The notes under the pieces: generated by a model | Database searches by the model: none | Told to the model about the DNA's origin: nothing | What the model saw: only the letters and a program-made list of their open reading frames with translations | From: an uncultured Erysipelotrichaceae bacterium | GTDB lineage: Bacteria; Bacillota_I; Bacilli_A; Erysipelotrichales; Erysipelotrichaceae | Direction of reading: 5' to 3' | Assembly: GCA_902766435.1 (NCBI GenBank) | Contig: CACXDM010000197.1 | Coordinates: 1 to 35,068, forward strand | Length of the DNA stretch: 35,068 nucleotides | Program-made: the position numbers and the translations under genes | In this document: piece after piece, positions 16,241-25,123 of the stretch | Layout: every line of letters starts with the position of its first letter | How positions within the stretch are numbered: the first letter of the stretch is position 1

Positions 16241-17899
16241 TCAGAATCCGAAAGCAGTCAGCCAGCACATCACCGCAAACGACAGTATGGCAAACCATAC
16301 CGCAAGAGAAACCGGCGGCACAACCAATGCCCGGAGTATGTCAGAAACAACGCTCTTATCAACTTTAAACTCTGTTTTCCGGCGGTACAGATGACGTTTT
16401 CCATTTTCATCCAGTGTATAAACAAGCGGATGATCGTAGAGCTGAACGATTCCGTACTGCAGAATATAAACCGGGATGACGGGAATCATGATGCAGAACC
16501 AGACGGCAGAACCGCCAAGTTCCAGCCGGGCAAAGTCAAAGCCGTTCAGAAACAGCGCAATGATGACCGGCAGAAACAACACGCCAAGACTCGTCAGTAT
16601 GATTTTCAGCACTCTTAACGGCGTGGTAAAACGCAGAATGACCGGCTGTGTCTTTCCGTCAATACTGTAAAAGAATACAGGCTCACAGAGCTTTCTTTCC
16701 AGATACTTTTCATCCGGCACAAGCTCCCCATTCTCACGGCGGTAGGTGCGTTCTCCTGATGTGAATATCTCTCTGCCGGAAGAAACAGAAAAACTGTTTC
16801 CGGGCGTATCACTGTAAAGACACAGTGTAATGATCAGCAGAACAACAGCGAGCATTCCGCAGATCATCATCGCCTCCGATACCGCCATGCCGAACAGACA
16901 TAATCCGCCGAAAACCGTCAGGGTAATCACCGATGCGGCAATGACAGCCTTCAGCCACCAGGGAAGGAAATAGTAATGGGAATCCTTCATCGCCCTGACG
17001 CTGACCTTTCCGGTCTGTCCGTTTACGGCAGCCATCAGACCATCCCGGCAGATGTAATATACAGGAAGAAGCACGGGAAGTCTTACAGCAGAGCTGACAT
17101 CAGCCTCAACATCCACCGCTTTTGTCTCAAGTGTTCTGCGGATATACGGTCGGTACAGTGATTCTGTTTCCTTTTTCACTCTCTTTTCCAGCTCATCCTC
17201 CGCAATATCGGGAACTTTAACACGGTGTCCGGCGATATATGAAAATTCAAAATCCGTCAGAGACTCTGTGTCATATGGCTCCATGCCGTCCAGCAGCTGA
17301 TTGTCCAGCTGTCCGGAGCGGTTCACAAACTCATCATTGATAAATCCTTCACAGCGGTATGAAGAACCTCTGTCCATCCGCGCCGCTTTCATATGAACCG
17401 GACCTCTGATCATTTCATAGGGAAGATAGAAACCGGACAGTTCCGTGAGCGTCTCTTTGAAAAGACGCGCTTCCTTCTTCCCTTTATTTGCCTCACACCA
17501 CTCACGTGCCCTTTGCTTTGCCTCATCGATCGTTACCGCAAAAGGGATCACATTTTCCGGAATATCCTCAATGTTCAGATATTCCCTGCGGACAAGGCTT
17601 CTGCCGCAGAACGGACAGCCTGACAGCGCTTCGTTTTCTTCAAAGACAACTTCCGCTCCGCATCCCGTACAGGAAGCCGACGCAAGAGAAAAATGCGGCA
17701 GTGATCCTTTCATTTTCTTCCTTTGAATTTTACGGAATCCCTTAGCCTGCCTCACAGCTTCACCAATCTCTGTTTTTCCTCCGCAGTAAGGACAGACATA
17801 CTGCTGTGAGACAATATCAAACCTTGCCGGCGCGCCGCATTCCGGGCAGTGAATATCCGTGATCTTTTTTACTGTACTGATGTCTTTGTTTTCCGGCAT
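16241..17899 (-). CDS. Double zinc-ribbon multi-pass membrane protein, function unknown
   Basis: The function is not recognised. The N-terminus carries two zinc ribbons: C18/C21 with C36/C39, and C77/C80 with C95/C98 (CPEC...CPYC and CTGC...CPFC). A soluble region of about 220 residues follows, with family-like blocks YLPYEMIRGPVHMKA, FEFSYIAGHRVKVPDIAEDELEKRV and LPVYYICRDGLMAAVNGQTGKVSV. The C-terminal 240 residues hold about five to six hydrophobic helices (starting near 315, 340, 425, 460 and 525). The general plan matches proteins annotated as TFIIB-type zinc-ribbon-containing membrane proteins. It starts 3 nt after the hydrolase stop with AGGA about 8 nt upstream, so it is operonic. The ribbons presumably lie in the cytosol. 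Confidence 0.75.
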   Translation of the reverse strand: MPENKDISTVKKITDIHCPECGAPARFDIVSQQYVCPYCGGKTEIGEAVRQAKGFRKIQRKKMKGSLPHFSLASASCTGCGAEVVFEENEALSGCPFCGRSLVRREYLNIEDIPENVIPFAVTIDEAKQRAREWCEANKGKKEARLFKETLTELSGFYLPYEMIRGPVHMKAARMDRGSSYRCEGFINDEFVNRSGQLDNQLLDGMEPYDTESLTDFEFSYIAGHRVKVPDIAEDELEKRVKKETESLYRPYIRRTLETKAVDVEADVSSAVRLPVLLPVYYICRDGLMAAVNGQTGKVSVRAMKDSHYYFLPWWLKAVIAASVITLTVFGGLCLFGMAVSEAMMICGMLAVVLLIITLCLYSDTPGNSFSVSSGREIFTSGERTYRRENGELVPDEKYLERKLCEPVFFYSIDGKTQPVILRFTTPLRVLKIILTSLGVLFLPVIIALFLNGFDFARLELGGSAVWFCIMIPVIPVYILQYGIVQLYDHPLVYTLDENGKRHLYRRKTEFKVDKSVVSDILRALVVPPVSLAVWFAILSFAVMCWLTAFGF

Positions 17900-17902
17900 G
17901 AT

Positions 17903-18730
17903 TCATCCTGCTTTCTGCAGACCTTCCATAAATTCCTCAATCAGTCTGTTCACTTCTTCCGGCGCATCCGTATTGGAATTATGTCCGGCGTTTTTTATCC
18001 ATCTGAGGGGGATACCCGTTCTGCGGTGCCATGCTTTCGCGTAGCGGATACAGGAGCCGGCATGATCCTTTTCTCCACAGATCAGAAGCGCGGGACAGCA
18101 CAGCTTATACGGAAGATCCGCTTCCATTGCCTCTGCCAGCATCCGGAAACCATGGCCTGAGATACGGGCATAACATTCCTGATCTCCGTCATAGACCATC
18201 ATCATGTCATACATCAGCTTTCTGCCGTATTCCGTTTCAGATACCCCTTTTGTGCCGGTAATCAGCAGAAGCTTCCACGGAAAATAACGGTAAACCGGCT
18301 CCATTTTCTTCAGCAGATGGATTTCAGCTGCCGTAACGTATTCCCTCTGCAGCGGAGCTGAGTCAATAGCGATAAAACCCTTAAGCTTTTCCGGATACAG
18401 TTCGGCATACATCTGACCGACATAGCCGCCCATGGACTGGCCGATGATGACAGGTCTTCCGATCTTTTCCTGCTGCAGAATCCCATCAAGCCACTCTGCC
18501 TTGTCACGAAGATCAAAAGAAGAGGAAAAAGGACAGGAAGCAGCGTGTTCAGGCGCGTCCCATACGAGAATACGGTATTTGTGTTCAAAGTATGAAGTCT
18601 GCTTTTCAAACAGCCGGTGATCAGCGGTAAGACCTGGAAGAAACACAAGCGCCTCATCAGAGAAAGCTTCATCATTTCCAGTCCAGTAGCGGATATCCCC
18701 GCAGCGGGTGGTATACGTTTTTTCCTTCAT
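17903..18730 (-). CDS. Alpha/beta-fold hydrolase
   Basis: A serine hydrolase of 275 aa with the canonical order. It has the oxyanion-hole segment VFLPGLTADHRLF, the nucleophile elbow GQSMGG (S99), the acid in LLICGEKDHAGS, and His in NAGHNSNTDAPEEVN. No signal peptide is seen, so it is cytosolic. The substrate is unknown; esterase, lipase-like or peptidase activity would all fit the fold. It is the first gene of the hydrolase/zinc-ribbon/GNAT/methyltransferase operon, with TTGGAG about 8 nt before the ATG. Its upstream gap (18731-18826) has no clear -10/-35 pair. Confidence 0.9.
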   Translation of the reverse strand: MKEKTYTTRCGDIRYWTGNDEAFSDEALVFLPGLTADHRLFEKQTSYFEHKYRILVWDAPEHAASCPFSSSFDLRDKAEWLDGILQQEKIGRPVIIGQSMGGYVGQMYAELYPEKLKGFIAIDSAPLQREYVTAAEIHLLKKMEPVYRYFPWKLLLITGTKGVSETEYGRKLMYDMMMVYDGDQECYARISGHGFRMLAEAMEADLPYKLCCPALLICGEKDHAGSCIRYAKAWHRRTGIPLRWIKNAGHNSNTDAPEEVNRLIEEFMEGLQKAG

Positions 18731-18826
18731 AAATACTCCAAAGCAAAATTCGGACCGATCAACGATTGTATCCGATACTTATACGATATCCTGTTTTCCG
18801 CTTTTTTACCATGAAATGAAAATCCG

Positions 18827-18863
18827 CTGAGGAAAAAGAAAAAAGGAATACGTGATTCCTTTT
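18827..18863 (-). terminator. Terminator after tRNA-Val
   Basis: On the minus strand the arms AAAAGGAAT and ATTCCTTTT (18863-18855 and 18849-18841) enclose a 5-nt loop and are followed by a T-rich tract (TTCTTTTTCC). It lies 5 nt beyond the tRNA 3' end. Confidence 0.8.
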
Positions 18864-18868
18864 GAAAG

Positions 18869-18941
18869 TGGAGCTTACAGGACTTGAACCTGCGACATCA
18901 CCCCTGTGAAGGGCGCGCTCTCCCAGCTGAGCTAAAGCTCC
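18869..18941 (-). tRNA. tRNA-Val (anticodon CAC)
   Basis: The 73-nt cloverleaf folds fully: acceptor GGAGCTT/AAGCTCC with discriminator A73; D arm GCTC-AGCTGGGA-GAGC; anticodon stem CGCCC/GGGTG with loop TTCACAG and anticodon CAC at 18908-18906; a 5-nt variable loop; and T arm GCAGG-TTCAAGT-CCTGT. The CCA tail is not encoded. CAC reads GUG valine codons. The gene stands alone between an alpha-glucosidase and a terminator. Confidence 0.95.
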
Positions 18942-18949
18942 GTGCGAAT

Positions 18950-18975
18950 AGATTCTAACACATTTGTCAGAATCT
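18950..18975 (-). promoter_or_regulatory. Inverted repeat between alpha-glucosidase and tRNA-Val
   Basis: On the minus strand AGATTCTGACA and TGTTAGAATCT pair over 11 positions with a 4-nt AATG loop. There is no T-run, so it is a poor intrinsic terminator. The right arm contains TGTTAGAAT, an extended -10 ending 10 nt before tRNA position 1. It may therefore be the tRNA promoter, a processing hairpin, or both. Confidence 0.4.
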
Positions 18976-18990
18976 GTTCACTTTTTTCTT

Positions 18991-20640
18991 TTACCGCTTC
19001 TTTATCACACAGGATTCATACGGCTTCATTACGCCGGTTTCATGCGGGAATGATGAAAGCAGCACATCACAGTCACTCTCTTCCGCAAGACCATACTTCA
19101 CGGTATTCCCGGAGAAATTGACGATTGTAATCAATTCGGCATCACCGTTCTTCCGTCTGAATGCATAAAGATACGGATCATCTTCGAACAGTTCCGTGAA
19201 GCTGCCGTCTGTCAGAACGGTTTCCTCTGCCCGAAGAGAAGCCAGAGCCCTGTACCAGTTCAGAACGGAAGAGGGATCCTTTTCTTCCGCTTCGGCGTTT
19301 TCCGTACGGTATCCTTCATGAACCGGAAGCCATGGTGTTCCGGAGGTGAATCCGGCGTTTGGGGAATCATCCCACTGCATCGGCGTACGGCTGTTGTCAC
19401 GGCTGAACCGGTGAACACAGGCCATCGCTTCTTCTTCACTCAATCCTTCCTGCAGAGCGAATTCATACTGCCCGTATGAGGAAATATCGTTGTAGCAGTC
19501 AATGGAATCCCACTTGAAATTGTCATATCCGAGTTCCTGTCCCTGATACAGAAACGGCGTCCCGCGCAGCGTATACAATACCGTACCGATCACTTTGGCA
19601 GCGGCGTTCTTATCTGCATCTTCGGGAAAATAATGGGATATGCTTCGCGGCTTGTCATGGTTCTCAAAGAAGATCGGATACCAGCCGTTGTCCTTCGTCG
19701 CTTCCTGAGAGTCACGCAGCGCTTTTTTCAGATCGGCAAGCTTCCAGGGATCCGGTTTGCACCAGGTCTCGACGCCCTTGAATTCCAGATTGACATGGCT
19801 GAATTCAAACAGCATGTCAAACGCGCCATGTTCACCGACCCAGTACTTCAGTTCATTTGCCTTTACGCCATTGGCTTCGGAAACGGTGAAGATATCCTTT
19901 CCTTCCGAGACGTTTTGTCTGAATTCATACAGGTATTCAAGAATTCCCGGTGTATTGGCCGTCATATCATGTACCGAAACCATGCCGTCCTCACCATCCG
20001 GTTCACCGTCTTTGAATACATCCGGCTTTCTGACATAGGAGATGGCATCCACACGGAAGCCGCCGGCACCTTTATCAATCCAGAAGTTTGCGATCCGGTA
20101 AAGTTCCTGTCTGACTTCCGGATTTGCCCAGTTGAGATCAGGCTGCTGTTCGGCAAATGTATGAAGATAATACTGCTTTCTCTCTTCACACCACGTCCAG
20201 GCAGAACCGCCGAAGATTCCCCGCCAGTTTGTCGGCGCGCTGCCGTCCTCCTTCGCATCCCGCCAGATATACCAGTCCGCCTTGGGATTGGTTCTGTCTC
20301 TGCGGGATTCAATGAACCACGCATTCTGTTCGGATGTATGGTTGTATACAAGATCAAGAACAATCCGGATATTTCTTTTCTTTGCTTCCGCAAACAGTTC
20401 ATCCATATCCTCCATTGTCCCGTATGAGGGATCGATGCTGTAATAGTCTGCCACATCATAACCGTTGTCGACCATCGGCGAACGGAACACGGGTGTGATC
20501 CATACTATGCCGATTCCGAGGGATGCCAGATAGTCAAGCTTACGGATGATTCCCTTCAGATCACCTGTACCGCTTCCCGTCGTATCAAGAAAACTCTTCG
20601 GATAGAGTTCAAACGCTGCTGTTTTCTGCCACCATTTCAT
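18991..20640 (-). CDS. GH13 alpha-glucosidase (oligo-1,6-glucosidase/dextran glucosidase-like)
   Basis: A cytosolic glycoside hydrolase that releases glucose from the non-reducing end of short alpha-glucans. GH13 motifs: KLDYLASLGIGIVWITPVFRSP; DLVYNHTSEQNAWF; nucleophile Asp in GGFRVDAISY; acid/base Glu in FTVSEANGVKANEL; and the third Asp in FFENHDKPRS. GTPFLYQGQELGYDNF and the SRTPMQWD signature follow, then a C-terminal beta domain. The length of 549 aa is typical of the GH13 oligo-1,6-glucosidase/trehalose-6-phosphate hydrolase group; specificity among isomaltose, dextran or trehalose-P is not resolved. No signal peptide is seen. AAGGAG lies 7 nt upstream of the ATG. It is probably its own unit, since a terminator precedes it. 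Confidence 0.93.
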   Translation of the reverse strand: MKWWQKTAAFELYPKSFLDTTGSGTGDLKGIIRKLDYLASLGIGIVWITPVFRSPMVDNGYDVADYYSIDPSYGTMEDMDELFAEAKKRNIRIVLDLVYNHTSEQNAWFIESRRDRTNPKADWYIWRDAKEDGSAPTNWRGIFGGSAWTWCEERKQYYLHTFAEQQPDLNWANPEVRQELYRIANFWIDKGAGGFRVDAISYVRKPDVFKDGEPDGEDGMVSVHDMTANTPGILEYLYEFRQNVSEGKDIFTVSEANGVKANELKYWVGEHGAFDMLFEFSHVNLEFKGVETWCKPDPWKLADLKKALRDSQEATKDNGWYPIFFENHDKPRSISHYFPEDADKNAAAKVIGTVLYTLRGTPFLYQGQELGYDNFKWDSIDCYNDISSYGQYEFALQEGLSEEEAMACVHRFSRDNSRTPMQWDDSPNAGFTSGTPWLPVHEGYRTENAEAEEKDPSSVLNWYRALASLRAEETVLTDGSFTELFEDDPYLYAFRRKNGDAELITIVNFSGNTVKYGLAEESDCDVLLSSFPHETGVMKPYESCVIKKR

Positions 20641-20703
20641 GATTTTCTCCTTGCCTGTCCGGTTTATCTGATTCCAGTTTACCAGACATAACTGAAAAAC
20701 GCG

Positions 20704-20728
20704 GAAAGAAAAAGCAGGCTAGGCCTGC
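20704..20728 (-). terminator. Terminator of the suf operon, overlapping the last stop codon
   Basis: On the minus strand GCAGGC (20728-20723), CTA and GCCTGC (20719-20714) form a 6-bp hairpin followed by TTTTTCTTT. The TAG stop of the cyclo-ligase gene (20721-20719) overlaps the loop and the start of the second arm. Confidence 0.8.
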
Positions 20729-21249
20729 ACAATCAGATCCAGCGGGATATCCCACGGATCCGCATTGATATGATCAACGAACTGTTCACTGAAGGCTATA
20801 CCGGCTTTAAGATGTTCCGGCAGAAGCACACTGTCGTAATATCCCCTGCCATAGCCTGTTCTATGATTGTATGCGTCAAACGAACTGAGCGGCACAATCA
20901 TCAGTTCAATCCGGTCAGTGGGAATCACCGGACAGTCCACCGGTTCCATTACCCCGAATTTTCCCGGCGTGAGATCATCAAATGAATGAATCACATGAAA
21001 CCTGAGGGTACTGTCTGTTGTTTCCGGTACGGCCGCTGTCTTTCCCTTGTCAAAACAATACTGAAGAATCTGTTTTGTATCGGCTTCATCCCGCATCGAA
21101 ACATAGCAGCCGATCACCTGATATTGATCCAGCAGAGGACGGATCTTTTCAAAGATCATTCCGGACCGTCTGATCCGTTCCTCTTCAGGAATCAGCGAAC
21201 GGCGGTAAAGACCGCGTTTTCTTGCCTCTTTCTTATCCAATGGAATCAC
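20719..21249 (-). CDS. 5-formyltetrahydrofolate cyclo-ligase
   Basis: The enzyme converts 5-formyl-THF and ATP to 5,10-methenyl-THF, returning a storage folate to one-carbon metabolism. The 176-aa product shows the N-terminal basic [20 protein letters not shown], a nucleotide region, and the signature [19 protein letters not shown] near the C-terminus. No ATG is available at the front: the frame opens with GTG (21249), 17 nt inside sufB. A TTG at 21240 would give DKKEARKR immediately after Met, which fits the family N-terminus better. Either way translation is coupled to sufB. It is the last gene of the suf transcript; its stop lies in the terminator. Confidence 0.93.
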   Translation of the reverse strand: MIPLDKKEARKRGLYRRSLIPEEERIRRSGMIFEKIRPLLDQYQVIGCYVSMRDEADTKQILQYCFDKGKTAAVPETTDSTLRFHVIHSFDDLTPGKFGVMEPVDCPVIPTDRIELMIVPLSSFDAYNHRTGYGRGYYDSVLLPEHLKAGIAFSEQFVDHINADPWDIPLDLIVQA

Positions 21250-22648
21250 TCATATCGATCTTCATCAGCTGATTCAGCTCCACTGCGTATTCCATAGGGA
21301 GCTCTCTGGTGAAGGGTTCGAGGAATCCCATGACGATCATTTCGGTAGCCTGTGCTTCGGAAAGACCGCGGGACATCAGATAAAAGAGTTCGTCTTCCGA
21401 GATATTGGATACTTTAGCCTCATGTTCAATGACGGAAGAAGCGTTCTCATTGATATTCAGCGGGATCGTATCGGACTTCGAATACTTGTCGAGGATCAGT
21501 GTATCGCATTCGATCTTTGCCTTGGCATGATCCGCTTTTCTGCCGAAACGGATCCAGTCACGGAAATTCGTGACACCGCCGGCGCGGGAAACGGATTTGG
21601 AAACAATCGACGAGGATGTATGGGGCGCCAGATGAATCATCTTCGCTCCGGTATCCTGGAACTGTCCTCTGGATCCTACCGCAATGGATATACACATGCC
21701 GTGGGCATATTCCCCGGCAAGAATGCATGCCGGATATTTCATGGAAATACGGGAGCCGATGTTTCCGTCGATCCATTCCATGACGCCCTGTTCATCCACC
21801 CAGGCGCGCTTGGTAACCAGGTTGAGAATGTTGTTCGACCAGTTCTGTACACTGGAATAACGGCAGCGGGCGCCCTTGCCGACAAACACCTCGACAACTG
21901 CCGCATGCATGGAGTCCTTGGAATACTGGGGTGCCGTACAGCCTTCAACATAGGAACAGTCGGCGCCGTCATCAACGATGATGATTGACCGTTCAAACTG
22001 CCCCATTGATTCGGAATTGATCCGGAAGTATGACTGCAGCGGTTTGTCCAGCCTGACATTCTTCGGCACATAGATAAAGCTTCCGCCCGACCATACGGCG
22101 CTGTTGAGCGCTGCCAGCTTATTGTCGGAAGCAGGAACGATCGTTCCGAAGTATTTGCGGAATATATCGGGATACTCCTTCAGTGCGCTGTCAATATCCA
22201 GGAAGATTACGCCTTTGGACTGAACTTCCTCCAGCATGTTATGGTATACGGCTTCCGACTCATACTGCGTCGTAACACCGGCAAGATACTTTCTTTCCGC
22301 TTCCGGAATACCGAGCTTTTCAAATGTCTGCTTGACTTCATCGGGAACGTCATCCCAGCTCTTTTCCGCTTCCTGGGAAACCTTTTTATAATAGGTAAAA
22401 TCCTGGAAATCGATCTCGGAAAGATCCGGCCCCCATTTCGGCATCGGCATTGATTCAAACGTATGGAAGGACTTCACTCTGAATTCCGTCATCCATTCGG
22501 GTTCATTCTTGTATTCCGATATCTTCCGGACAATCTCCTCATTCAGACCCTTTCCGGTATCGATGATCGAAATGTCACGGTCATGGAAACCGTACTTATA
22601 GTCATCCTGGGAAAACACAGCCTCATTTTTCAGATTGGAATCACTCAT
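21233..22648 (-). CDS. sufB: Fe-S cluster scaffold subunit SufB
   Basis: SufB is the core scaffold of the SufBC2D complex, on which Fe-S clusters are assembled. The 471-aa product has the SufB N-terminal segment ([29 protein letters not shown]) and [69 protein letters not shown] and the C-terminal [30 protein letters not shown] complete it. The ATG overlaps the sufU stop (ATGA). Length and order match the Bacillota Suf system. Confidence 0.97.
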   Translation of the reverse strand: MSDSNLKNEAVFSQDDYKYGFHDRDISIIDTGKGLNEEIVRKISEYKNEPEWMTEFRVKSFHTFESMPMPKWGPDLSEIDFQDFTYYKKVSQEAEKSWDDVPDEVKQTFEKLGIPEAERKYLAGVTTQYESEAVYHNMLEEVQSKGVIFLDIDSALKEYPDIFRKYFGTIVPASDNKLAALNSAVWSGGSFIYVPKNVRLDKPLQSYFRINSESMGQFERSIIIVDDGADCSYVEGCTAPQYSKDSMHAAVVEVFVGKGARCRYSSVQNWSNNILNLVTKRAWVDEQGVMEWIDGNIGSRISMKYPACILAGEYAHGMCISIAVGSRGQFQDTGAKMIHLAPHTSSSIVSKSVSRAGGVTNFRDWIRFGRKADHAKAKIECDTLILDKYSKSDTIPLNINENASSVIEHEAKVSNISEDELFYLMSRGLSEAQATEMIVMGFLEPFTRELPMEYAVELNQLMKIDMSDSIG

Positions 22649-23100
22649 TCGGATGCCTCACTTTCATCAATCATCTGCTGCATTGCCTTCCAGCCGATCG
22701 TCGCGCATTTGATTCTGTTTGCCTGTTTGTACACATTCTGAAAAGCAACCGCCTCTTCCAGAACATCAGGATCATATTCCTTATTTTCAATCATGTTGAA
22801 ATACTGTCCGATAATCATCTTCGCTTCATCCGTGGATCTGCCCTTGAGAAGATCGGTCATCATTGAAGTGGATGCGGTACTGATCGTACACGCAACACCG
22901 TCAAATCTGACATCCTCAATCATTCCCCCGCTGATTCTTGACTGTACCGTTATATCGTCAATACAGCTGTCTGAAGCCATATGGACAGACCGGTACCGCT
23001 CATCCTCCACCAGCTTATGATTATGCGGATACTGATAATGATCCATGATCAGTTCACGCAGAATCATCGGATCATTCAATAAACTTGAAGTCTGACTCAT
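22645..23100 (-). CDS. sufU: SufU-type sulfur-transfer protein
   Basis: SufU is a zinc protein that accepts persulfide sulfur from SufS in Bacillota. The zinc-ligand set is visible: Cys and Asp in SDSCIDDI, Cys in [14 protein letters not shown], and Cys in [11 protein letters not shown]. The usual family motif NPTCGD is altered (SDSCIDD), although Cys-x-Asp is kept. The length is 151 aa. An AGGAGGAA site overlaps the sufS stop, giving tight coupling. It sits between sufS and sufB as usual. Confidence 0.93.
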   Translation of the reverse strand: MSQTSSLLNDPMILRELIMDHYQYPHNHKLVEDERYRSVHMASDSCIDDITVQSRISGGMIEDVRFDGVACTISTASTSMMTDLLKGRSTDEAKMIIGQYFNMIENKEYDPDVLEEAVAFQNVYKQANRIKCATIGWKAMQQMIDESEASE

Positions 23101-23108
23101 ATTTCCTC

Positions 23109-24329
23109 CTAGAAGAAGATGCTGACCGCATTTTCAAGTGAAATCTGCGCCGCAGCTTCAATAAACCGGTCTACTTCCTCTTTTGTGTTGTAAAAATACA
23201 GGGATGCCCTGATTGTCTGATCCGTTCCGATCACTTCATGCAGAATCTTCGCACAGTGATTCCCGGATCTGACACAGATGTTCTTACTGCCGAGATAACC
23301 CGCCGCATCCTGGGCAAATACACCTTTGCCGTTGAAGGTAATCGGACCGCTCAGATTATCCGGATTATAGAATTCGATATTATCGAGCTGACTGATCTTT
23401 GCCGCAAAGTAAGCACGCAGCTCTTTTTCATACTGCTGAATATTGTCCATTCCCAGCGACATCAGATATTCCGCCGCCGCGCCAAGACCGATTACACCTT
23501 CAATATTCGGTGTTCCGGCCTCAAACTTCTCCGGCGCATCCTTCAGGATGATATTGAAATCAGAGGAGAATCTTGCGTTCATCCCGCCGCCGAGGAACAC
23601 AGGTTCCATTTTCTGCAGCAGTTCGTATCTGCCGTAAAGTACACCGACTCCGTCAGGTCCGCACATCTTATGACTCGAAAAGCCCATGAAGTCCACGCCG
23701 AGTTCACGGACATCCGTTCTGCGGTGGGGAACACTCTGCGCTCCGTCCATCACAACATAGGCACCGTATTCATGCGCTGCTTCGGCAATCTCCCTGATGG
23801 GCTGCACGGAACCGAGGACATTTGTCACATGCGCCATCGCAACGACTTTGACCTTCTCATTCAGCGCTTTTCTCACATCTTCGATATGACATACACCCTG
23901 ATGGTCAACCGGTATATATTCAATCTTAATGCCGAGATCTTTTTCCAGCCGGAACCACGGCAGAAGATTGCTTGCGTGTTCGGCTTCGGTAGTCAGAACG
24001 ATATCACCTTCATGAAGAAAGCTCCTGCCAAGACCCCAGGCAATCTGATTCAGAGATGCGGTAATGTTGGCGGTAAAGACAACTTCCTTCGGATCACAGT
24101 TGATAAAGCGGGCAATGATTTTCCTTGTATCCGCATATGCCTTGTCAGCCTTTACGGCAGTTTCATAATCCCCCCGTTCCACGTTTGACGTATATCCGTT
24201 ATAGAATCCGAGAACCGCATCAATCACAGGCTGAGGTTTGTATGTCGTTGCCCCGTTGTCAAAATAGATCAGATCCGGTCTGTTCTGAATCATCGGAAAA
24301 TCTTTTCTGATTTCATTTACATCGAACAT
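23109..24329 (-). CDS. sufS: Cysteine desulfurase SufS
   Basis: A PLP enzyme that takes sulfur from L-cysteine as a persulfide for cluster assembly. It shows YFDNGATTYKPQPVIDAV, the AEHASNLLPW active-site His, VMDGAQSVPHRRTD, and the PLP-lysine motif FSSHKMCGPDGVGVLYG. The catalytic Cys lies in CVRSGNHCAKIL. The length of 406 aa is standard for the group II (SufS) desulfurases. Its start overlaps the sufD end by 13 nt. Confidence 0.97.
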   Translation of the reverse strand: MFDVNEIRKDFPMIQNRPDLIYFDNGATTYKPQPVIDAVLGFYNGYTSNVERGDYETAVKADKAYADTRKIIARFINCDPKEVVFTANITASLNQIAWGLGRSFLHEGDIVLTTEAEHASNLLPWFRLEKDLGIKIEYIPVDHQGVCHIEDVRKALNEKVKVVAMAHVTNVLGSVQPIREIAEAAHEYGAYVVMDGAQSVPHRRTDVRELGVDFMGFSSHKMCGPDGVGVLYGRYELLQKMEPVFLGGGMNARFSSDFNIILKDAPEKFEAGTPNIEGVIGLGAAAEYLMSLGMDNIQQYEKELRAYFAAKISQLDNIEFYNPDNLSGPITFNGKGVFAQDAAGYLGSKNICVRSGNHCAKILHEVIGTDQTIRASLYFYNTKEEVDRFIEAAAQISLENAVSIFF

Positions 24330-25123
24330 ATCTCGCCGATCTTCCTTTCCATCTCTTCCTTCAGTTTCTGACGGAGAGATTCATTCTTCAGAACTTCCGT
24401 AACCGGCATCAGATAACCGGTGCTGATCAGACTCGTGCACTGCTGAACCGAAAGACCTCTGGACATCATATAGTAAAGCTGATCCTCATCCATTCTGCCG
24501 ATTGACATCGCATGGGAAGCCTGTACGTCATTTTCATCAATCAGAAGCTCGGGAAGAATCGTTGATTTCTGTCCTTCCTCAAAGCTGAGCGCTCTTGATG
24601 TCTGATGGCTTTCCGAACGGTAGGCACCTTTGACAATACTGCCGACCGCATCGATCATCAGAACACCCTTATTCAGAACTACCGCATAGTTTTTCATATC
24701 CCCGTATGTATGGGGCGCAAAATTCACCGTCTGCAGATGATAGTTCTTATGTGTGGAAACAAGTGAAGCAGTCGAAAGAAGCGACTGTGCCCCTTCCTCA
24801 CGCAGAGCGACATATGCATTGATATCCGTCTGCGCAGCGCCGCATTCACCGAAAGCCATTGTCAGATCACTGTTTCTCATCACATCCGCCGACTGATCCA
24901 TTTTCACGGGCTGACCTGAAACATTCCAGAACAGAACCGATGCCTTGACATCATGCGCGATAAACCACCGCACCCGCAGATTTACGTCATTTTTGATTCT
25001 GACAAAAACATCACAGTCCTCTTCAGCGGTAAACGTCAGTTCAAGATCCCTTTCGGAATCAATCTCATATTCCTGATAACCGCCGCTCAGACGAAGATTT
25101 TCATTTACTCGGACGGGAATCAT
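24317..25123 (-). CDS. sufD: Fe-S cluster assembly protein SufD
   Basis: SufD is the beta-helical partner of SufB in SufBC2D. The 268-aa product is shorter than many SufD proteins. It has the C-terminal half features VNFAPHTYGDMKNYAVVLNKGVLMIDAVGSIVKGAYRSESHQTSRAL, and the SufB/D-shared ending LPELLIDENDVQASHAMSIGRMDEDQLYYMMSRGLS. The frame is open further upstream to 25162. The ATG at 25123 overlaps the sufC TGA (ATGA) and gives MIPVRVNENLRL, so I choose it. Confidence 0.93.
   Translation of the reverse strand: MIPVRVNENLRLSGGYQEYEIDSERDLELTFTAEEDCDVFVRIKNDVNLRVRWFIAHDVKASVLFWNVSGQPVKMDQSADVMRNSDLTMAFGECGAAQTDINAYVALREEGAQSLLSTASLVSTHKNYHLQTVNFAPHTYGDMKNYAVVLNKGVLMIDAVGSIVKGAYRSESHQTSRALSFEEGQKSTILPELLIDENDVQASHAMSIGRMDEDQLYYMMSRGLSVQQCTSLISTGYLMPVTEVLKNESLRQKLKEEMERKIGEICSM

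Noticed and set aside
18869..18941. tRNA-Glu (anticodon TTC)
   Set aside because: Placing TTC as anticodon breaks the 7-nt loop and 5-bp stem geometry; the correct fold gives CAC (Val).
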